Source: PHAA01 sp964457945 (GTDB lineage Bacteria; Bacillota; Syntrophomonadia; Syntrophomonadales; Syntrophomonadaceae). Taken from it: DNA of 9,368 nucleotides. Of the stretch, positions 6,135-9,368 are shown piece by piece (within the stretch, counting starts at the first letter, position 1; every line of letters starts with the position of its first letter). A model generated the notes under the pieces. That model did not search any database. It saw only the letters and a program-made list of their open reading frames with translations, and was not told where the DNA came from. The translations under genes were made by a program, and so were the position numbers. Where the stretch lies: contig CAYWFX010000078.1 of the NCBI GenBank assembly GCA_964457945.1, forward strand, positions 1 to 9,368. The letters are read 5' to 3'.

Positions 6135-7463
6135 TTAAAATTTCTCCAAATATTCATCGATTTCCCATTGATGAACCCTGGAACTATATTTTTCCCACTC
6201 TTTAGTCTTGGCCAGAACAAAGCGTGAATAGATATGAGGTCCCAGTGCTTCCTGGATTAATACATCCTGCTTTAATTCCTTAATGGCCTCATATAGATTT
6301 TCCGGTAAAGATGCTATACCTTGTTCGTTGCGACTAGCCAAATCCATTTCGTATATATTTTGTTCTACGGACACAGGAGGAGCTAATTTTTCCCTAATAC
6401 CCTCCAAACCCGCTTTCAGAAGAACTGTCAAGCCCAAGTAAGGATTACAGGTCGGATCTGGGCTGCGTACTTCTATTCTAGTACCGATGCCACGCCGAGC
6501 AGGAATTCTTATTAATGGGCTTCTATTTCGGTAAGACCACGCAATGTAAACCGGTGCTTCATAGCCTGGCACCAGCCTTTTATACGAGTTTACCGTTGGG
6601 CTGGTAATAGCAGATATAGCCCGAGCATGCTTCAAGACCCCCGCTATGAAAAAGCGGCATGAATCACTCAGTCCATCGTCTTTACTCGCATCATAGAATA
6701 TATTTTCCCCATCCTTAAATAAGGAAATATGTAGGTGCATTCCAGAACCAGCAATACCATGAACCGGTTTGGGCATAAATGTAGCATGCAAGCCATGACG
6801 CTGAGCTACTGTTCTAACCACAATCCTAAAAGTCATGATGTTGTCAGCCGTTCTAAGGGCATCCATGTATTTAAAATCAATCTCATGCTGACCTGGGGCT
6901 AATTCATGATGAGCGGCCTCAATTTCAAAACCCATACTTTGCAAGGTTTCTACCATATCACGCCTGGCATCTTCCCCTTTGTCAACCGGTGGCAGATCAA
7001 AATAGCTAGCCTTATCATGAGTTTCGAGGCTGGGTAAACCTTTCTCATCCAACGGAAACATAAAAAACTCTGGTTCAGGACCGACCTGCATGCTATAACC
7101 CATATTTTTCGCTTCCTGCAAAACATTTTTCAGGGCATAGCGTGGACAACCCATAAAAGGTTGTCCATCAGGATTATATATATCACAAATAAATCGTATC
7201 GTCTTACCAGATGAAACTGGACTCATCCAAGGTAGCACTAAGAACGAATTAATATCGGGTTTCAGATACATATCCGATTCTTCGATGCGCACAAATCCTT
7301 CTATTGAAGACCCATCAAACATTAATTCTCCATCTAATGCCTTCTCCAACTGCTCAACAGGTATCGAAATGCTCTTCATAACTCCTAAGATATCGGTAAA
7401 CTGCAAGCGGATGAACTTTACGTTCTCTTCCTGGACGATCCTGAAAATTTCTTCTCTATTCAC
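6135..7463 (-). CDS. glnA: Glutamine synthetase, type I-alpha
   Basis: Cytoplasmic dodecameric enzyme making glutamine from glutamate, ammonia and ATP. The 442-residue length matches the Bacillus GS-I-alpha enzyme. Visible motifs are MFDGSSIEGFVRIEESDM (48-65), GPEPEFF (128-134, metal-binding glutamates), HHELAPGQHEIDFKY (185-199), KPVHGIAGSGMHLH (232-245), the active-site loop NSYKRLVPGYEAP with E302 (Bacillus E304), and RIPARRGIGTRIEVRSPDP (319-337). R59 corresponds to Bacillus R62, the residue tied to glutamine feedback inhibition. The adenylylated Tyr region of GS-I-beta is absent, so control is probably by feedback and transcription. The start is GTG 7461-7463 with AAAGGAGG 7 bases upstream. 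It lies 70 bases after the DUF456 gene on the same strand. No GlnR-type operator (TGTNAN7TNACA) is evident before it, so the regulator is unknown. Confidence 0.96.
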   Translation of the reverse strand: MNREEIFRIVQEENVKFIRLQFTDILGVMKSISIPVEQLEKALDGELMFDGSSIEGFVRIEESDMYLKPDINSFLVLPWMSPVSSGKTIRFICDIYNPDGQPFMGCPRYALKNVLQEAKNMGYSMQVGPEPEFFMFPLDEKGLPSLETHDKASYFDLPPVDKGEDARRDMVETLQSMGFEIEAAHHELAPGQHEIDFKYMDALRTADNIMTFRIVVRTVAQRHGLHATFMPKPVHGIAGSGMHLHISLFKDGENIFYDASKDDGLSDSCRFFIAGVLKHARAISAITSPTVNSYKRLVPGYEAPVYIAWSYRNRSPLIRIPARRGIGTRIEVRSPDPTCNPYLGLTVLLKAGLEGIREKLAPPVSVEQNIYEMDLASRNEQGIASLPENLYEAIKELKQDVLIQEALGPHIYSRFVLAKTKEWEKYSSRVHQWEIDEYLEKF

Positions 7464-7533
7464 GAAATACCCTCCTTTGAGTCTTTCATTTTATCAACCA
7501 AATCAGGTTACCATATATATTCCGGTCTATCAA

Positions 7534-8013
7534 TCAAAAGATTATTATTAGAAATGAAACCAGCATAATCGTAGCCAGCGCTAGCTTAAAAGCGATTCCT
7601 GAGAATAGGCCGATTACAGCTCCCATTCCTGAACGCAGAGCCTTGTTCCAGTCGTTCCCCTCTAAAAACTCACCAATAATTGCCCCCACCCATGGTCCAA
7701 TTAAGAGCCCCGCAGGAGGAAATATAAAAAGGCCTATGAAACTACCAAATACTGCCCCATAGAGTCCTTTTTTACTGGAACCGAAATACTTCGCACCCAG
7801 GTAAGTGGACAAATAATCAACAAATAATGATAGAACTGTGACTCCGGCAATAATCGCTAAATATCTGGGGGTAACGGTCTGAAAACCATCATGCCAACCA
7901 TAAGCTGCAATTGCAATAAAAACCAGTGGTACACCGGGTAAAACCGGCACAAATGTTCCTGCAATACCTAAAAGAATCACCGCCAAGGTAATTACCACTA
8001 CCCAAACATCCAT
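7534..8013 (-). CDS. DUF456-family small membrane protein
   Basis: A 159-residue, strongly hydrophobic protein matching the DUF456 family; its function is unknown. Roughly four to five membrane segments can be drawn: about 3-24, 25-42, 52-72, 83-112 and 130-158. The family hallmark is the glycine/proline-rich turn GIAGTFVPVLPGVPLVF (about 16-32). Glycine-rich stretches follow (GAVFGSFIGLFIFPPAGLLIGPWVGAIIGE), which suggest tight helix packing. A short polar loop EFLEGNDWNKALRSG lies before the last segment. The start ATG 8011-8013 has AGGGAGGGGA upstream, with about 10 bases between the core GGAGG and the codon. It sits between the ynbB-like gene and glnA, in the position where Bacillus has glnR. 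It carries no DNA-binding domain, so it is not a GlnR replacement, and no role in nitrogen metabolism can be claimed. Confidence 0.82.
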   Translation of the reverse strand: MDVWVVVITLAVILLGIAGTFVPVLPGVPLVFIAIAAYGWHDGFQTVTPRYLAIIAGVTVLSLFVDYLSTYLGAKYFGSSKKGLYGAVFGSFIGLFIFPPAGLLIGPWVGAIIGEFLEGNDWNKALRSGMGAVIGLFSGIAFKLALATIMLVSFLIIIF

Positions 8014-8087
8014 AAATCATTCCCCTCCCTTATATTATGCCCATCAGCAACATTCCATCCTAAGTATGTACCTCAGGTATCCGCCCT

Positions 8088-8149
8088 AGGGGACATTCCG
8101 CGGCAGGCGGTGTGTCCCCTTACCTTATTCGGTGTGCCCCCTTACCTTA
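8088..8149. repeat. REP/MITE-like element: hairpin plus 19-bp tandem repeat
   Basis: AGGGGACA (8088-8095) and TGTCCCCT (8113-8120) form a perfect 8-bp outer stem. Inside it CCGC (8098-8101) pairs with GCGG (8107-8110) around loop GGCAG. The right arm is part of an imperfect direct repeat, GGTGTGTCCCCTTACCTTA (8109-8127) and GGTGTGCCCCCTTACCTTA (8131-8149), with one mismatch and a 22-base period. It is GC-rich and unlike the AT-rich spacers elsewhere. The second repeat supplies the stop codon of the ynbB-like gene. No T-tract follows the hairpin on either strand, so it is not a standard terminator. The look is that of a short dispersed element, possibly mobilised by an IS200/RAYT-type enzyme, but no second copy is in this window. 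Confidence 0.55.
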
Positions 8150-9368
8150 GATGCCTTCCAATAGCTGTTTAACCACAAAACGACAGTGCTCATAGCTCAA
8201 ACCACCCTGTAAGTATACCGCATAAGGCTCTCTTAAGGGAGCATCACAGGATAATTCAATAGATGAACCCTGTATGAAGGTTCCGGCAGCCATCACAATC
8301 TGATCGTTATAGCCGGGCACTTGCCCATATTCCAACCTCACATCGCTATCCACCGGGGAATTGCTCTGGACTATCTGACAGAAGCGAATAACCTCTTCGG
8401 CACTTTTCATCTTAATAGCCTGTACAATATCACCCCGTAATTCTCCCCAGCGAGGATAGACCTCGCAGCCACATTTCTCAAAAACATAAGCCAGTAGAGC
8501 GGCTCCTTTCATGGCCTGCAGAACAGTATGAGGTGCCATAAAAAGACCCTGGTATAGCAAGCGATTATTAATAAGGCTGGCTCCCAGCTCTTTACCCAGA
8601 CCGGGGGCCGTAATCTGGTACGCCACTTCTTGCACCAGCTCTTTTCTGCCTGCGATATATCCTCCTGATGGGACTAAGCCCCCGCCCGGGTTTTTAATCA
8701 GAGAACCAGCTATGAGGTCTACCCCTACCTGGGATGGTTCACGATAATCAGTAAATTCTCCATAGCAATTATCCACAAAGATTATCGTTTGCGGATTAGC
8801 AGCTCGAATCGTTCTAACCAGGGTTTCTAAATCCTCTATTCTCAGAGACGGCCTTAAACTGTAACCTCTCGACCTCTGCAAAAGGACCAGTCGAGTGTTG
8901 GAACCGATACTGGCTTGAATAGCGGGCAAATCAGGCTTCCCATCAGCGGTAAGACCCACCTCTTTATACTTGATTCCCCTCTCAACCAGGGTGCCCCTTG
9001 CGGGAGATTTCTTCCCGATTACTTTGGAGAGGGTATCATAAGGACTTCCCAGCAGGGAAATCATTTCATCACCAGGCCTCAAAAGAGCCATAAGACAGGC
9101 TGATATAGCATGAGTACCCGAAACAATTTGGGAGCGCACCATAGCATCTTCGGCTCCCAGCACTTCCGCATAGATAGCTTCTAATTCGTCTCGGCCCATA
9201 TCTCCATAACCATAGCCGGTGGAAGAATTAAAATGGTTCTCTCTTACCCGATGTCCTTGGAAGGCTTTAAGTATTTTTTCTTGATTGTAATAGGATACTT
9301 CCTCAAACAAAGCAAAAACGCCACGCAAAGACTCCTCCGCCTGGCGTATCAAAACTAAGGCATCCAAA
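8147..9368 (-). CDS. ynbB: YnbB / methionine gamma-lyase family PLP protein, 5' end outside window
   Basis: A pyridoxal-phosphate enzyme of aminotransferase fold type I, the family often labelled methionine gamma-lyase-like or aluminium resistance protein; its true substrate is unsettled. About 406 codons are visible. Features, numbered from the first visible TTG codon, are HFNSSTGYGYGDMGRD (45-60), SQIVSGTHA (79-87), LLGSPYDTL (105-113), VDNCYGEF (198-205, with D199 likely contacting the PLP nitrogen), and GSLIKNPGGGLVPSGGYIAG (221-240, with K225 the likely Schiff-base lysine). The frame is open to the window edge. Relatives have several more residues before the VLIRQAEESL region, so the TTG at 9365-9367 is probably not the start and the gene is partial. 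The C-terminus LLEGI ends inside a repeat copy, which may have set the stop. In Bacillus, ynbB precedes glnR-glnA and follows hflX, a similar neighbourhood. Confidence 0.88.
   Translation of the reverse strand, partial: LDALVLIRQAEESLRGVFALFEEVSYYNQEKILKAFQGHRVRENHFNSSTGYGYGDMGRDELEAIYAEVLGAEDAMVRSQIVSGTHAISACLMALLRPGDEMISLLGSPYDTLSKVIGKKSPARGTLVERGIKYKEVGLTADGKPDLPAIQASIGSNTRLVLLQRSRGYSLRPSLRIEDLETLVRTIRAANPQTIIFVDNCYGEFTDYREPSQVGVDLIAGSLIKNPGGGLVPSGGYIAGRKELVQEVAYQITAPGLGKELGASLINNRLLYQGLFMAPHTVLQAMKGAALLAYVFEKCGCEVYPRWGELRGDIVQAIKMKSAEEVIRFCQIVQSNSPVDSDVRLEYGQVPGYNDQIVMAAGTFIQGSSIELSCDAPLREPYAVYLQGGLSYEHCRFVVKQLLEGI

Noticed and set aside
7464..7533. glnA promoter, GlnR operator or glutamine riboswitch in the DUF456-glnA gap
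   Set aside because: Only weak -10-like words (for example TGATAAAAT on the minus strand) without a convincing -35. No GlnR consensus is present, and 70 bases with no clear fold cannot support a riboswitch call.
8088..8120. Hairpin as a rho-independent terminator of the ynbB-like gene
   Set aside because: No run of T follows the stem on either strand, so I treat it as a repeat element instead.
1..9368. CRISPR arrays, tRNA/rRNA genes, insertion sequences, toxin-antitoxin or phage-defence genes
   Set aside because: No regular spaced repeats, tRNA-like motifs, transposase or defence domains were found on either strand.

Overview
The window looks like chromosomal DNA of a low-to-mid GC anaerobic Firmicute of the Clostridia. 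The evidence is a Firmicutes-type SOS box in front of lexA, a GS-I-alpha glutamine synthetase, a YnbB-family PLP protein near glnA, strong GGAGG-type ribosome binding sites, and several TTG/GTG starts. A crotonase-thiolase pair together with a flavin/Fe-S dehydrogenase pair would suit a butyrate-metabolising or syntrophic fatty-acid-oxidising genus such as Syntrophomonas. That genus-level guess is inference.

Layout. (1) 1-987, minus strand: crotonase followed by the 5' end of a thiolase. These are two consecutive steps of short-chain acyl-CoA beta-oxidation, or of butyrate synthesis in reverse. (2) About 988-1864: a long AT-rich gap between divergent transcription units. No believable gene is seen, but there are several perfect inverted repeats. 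One (1101-1124) sits at the predicted start of crotonase transcription and looks like an operator. (3) 1865-5319, plus strand: a GlcD-like FAD oxidase, a GlcF-like two-[4Fe-4S]/two-CCG-domain protein and a TtcA-like PP-loop tRNA thiolase. They form one apparent operon with an extended -10 promoter and a hairpin terminator. (4) 5370-6054, plus strand: lexA under its own promoter, with an SOS box overlapping the -35, ending in a 12-bp hairpin terminator shared with the convergent glnA. (5) 6135-9368, minus strand: ynbB-like gene (5' end outside the window), a DUF456 membrane protein, then glnA. A hairpin plus tandem repeat resembling a REP/MITE-type element lies between the ynbB-like gene and the DUF456 gene and runs into the ynbB stop codon.

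How the genes relate. Regions 1 and 3 both handle reduced carbon and electrons: acyl-CoA chemistry on one side, a 2-hydroxyacid-type dehydrogenase with an Fe-S electron-transfer partner on the other. Regions 4 and 5 are housekeeping: DNA-damage control and nitrogen assimilation. The ynbB-X-glnA order parallels Bacillus ynbB-glnR-glnA, but a membrane protein stands where glnR would be.

Most of the window is well-conserved metabolism. I found no convincing undescribed multi-gene system. The points most worth a second look are the long divergent intergenic region and its palindromes, the repeat element at the end of the ynbB-like gene, and the TtcA-like gene coupled to the glcDF-like pair.
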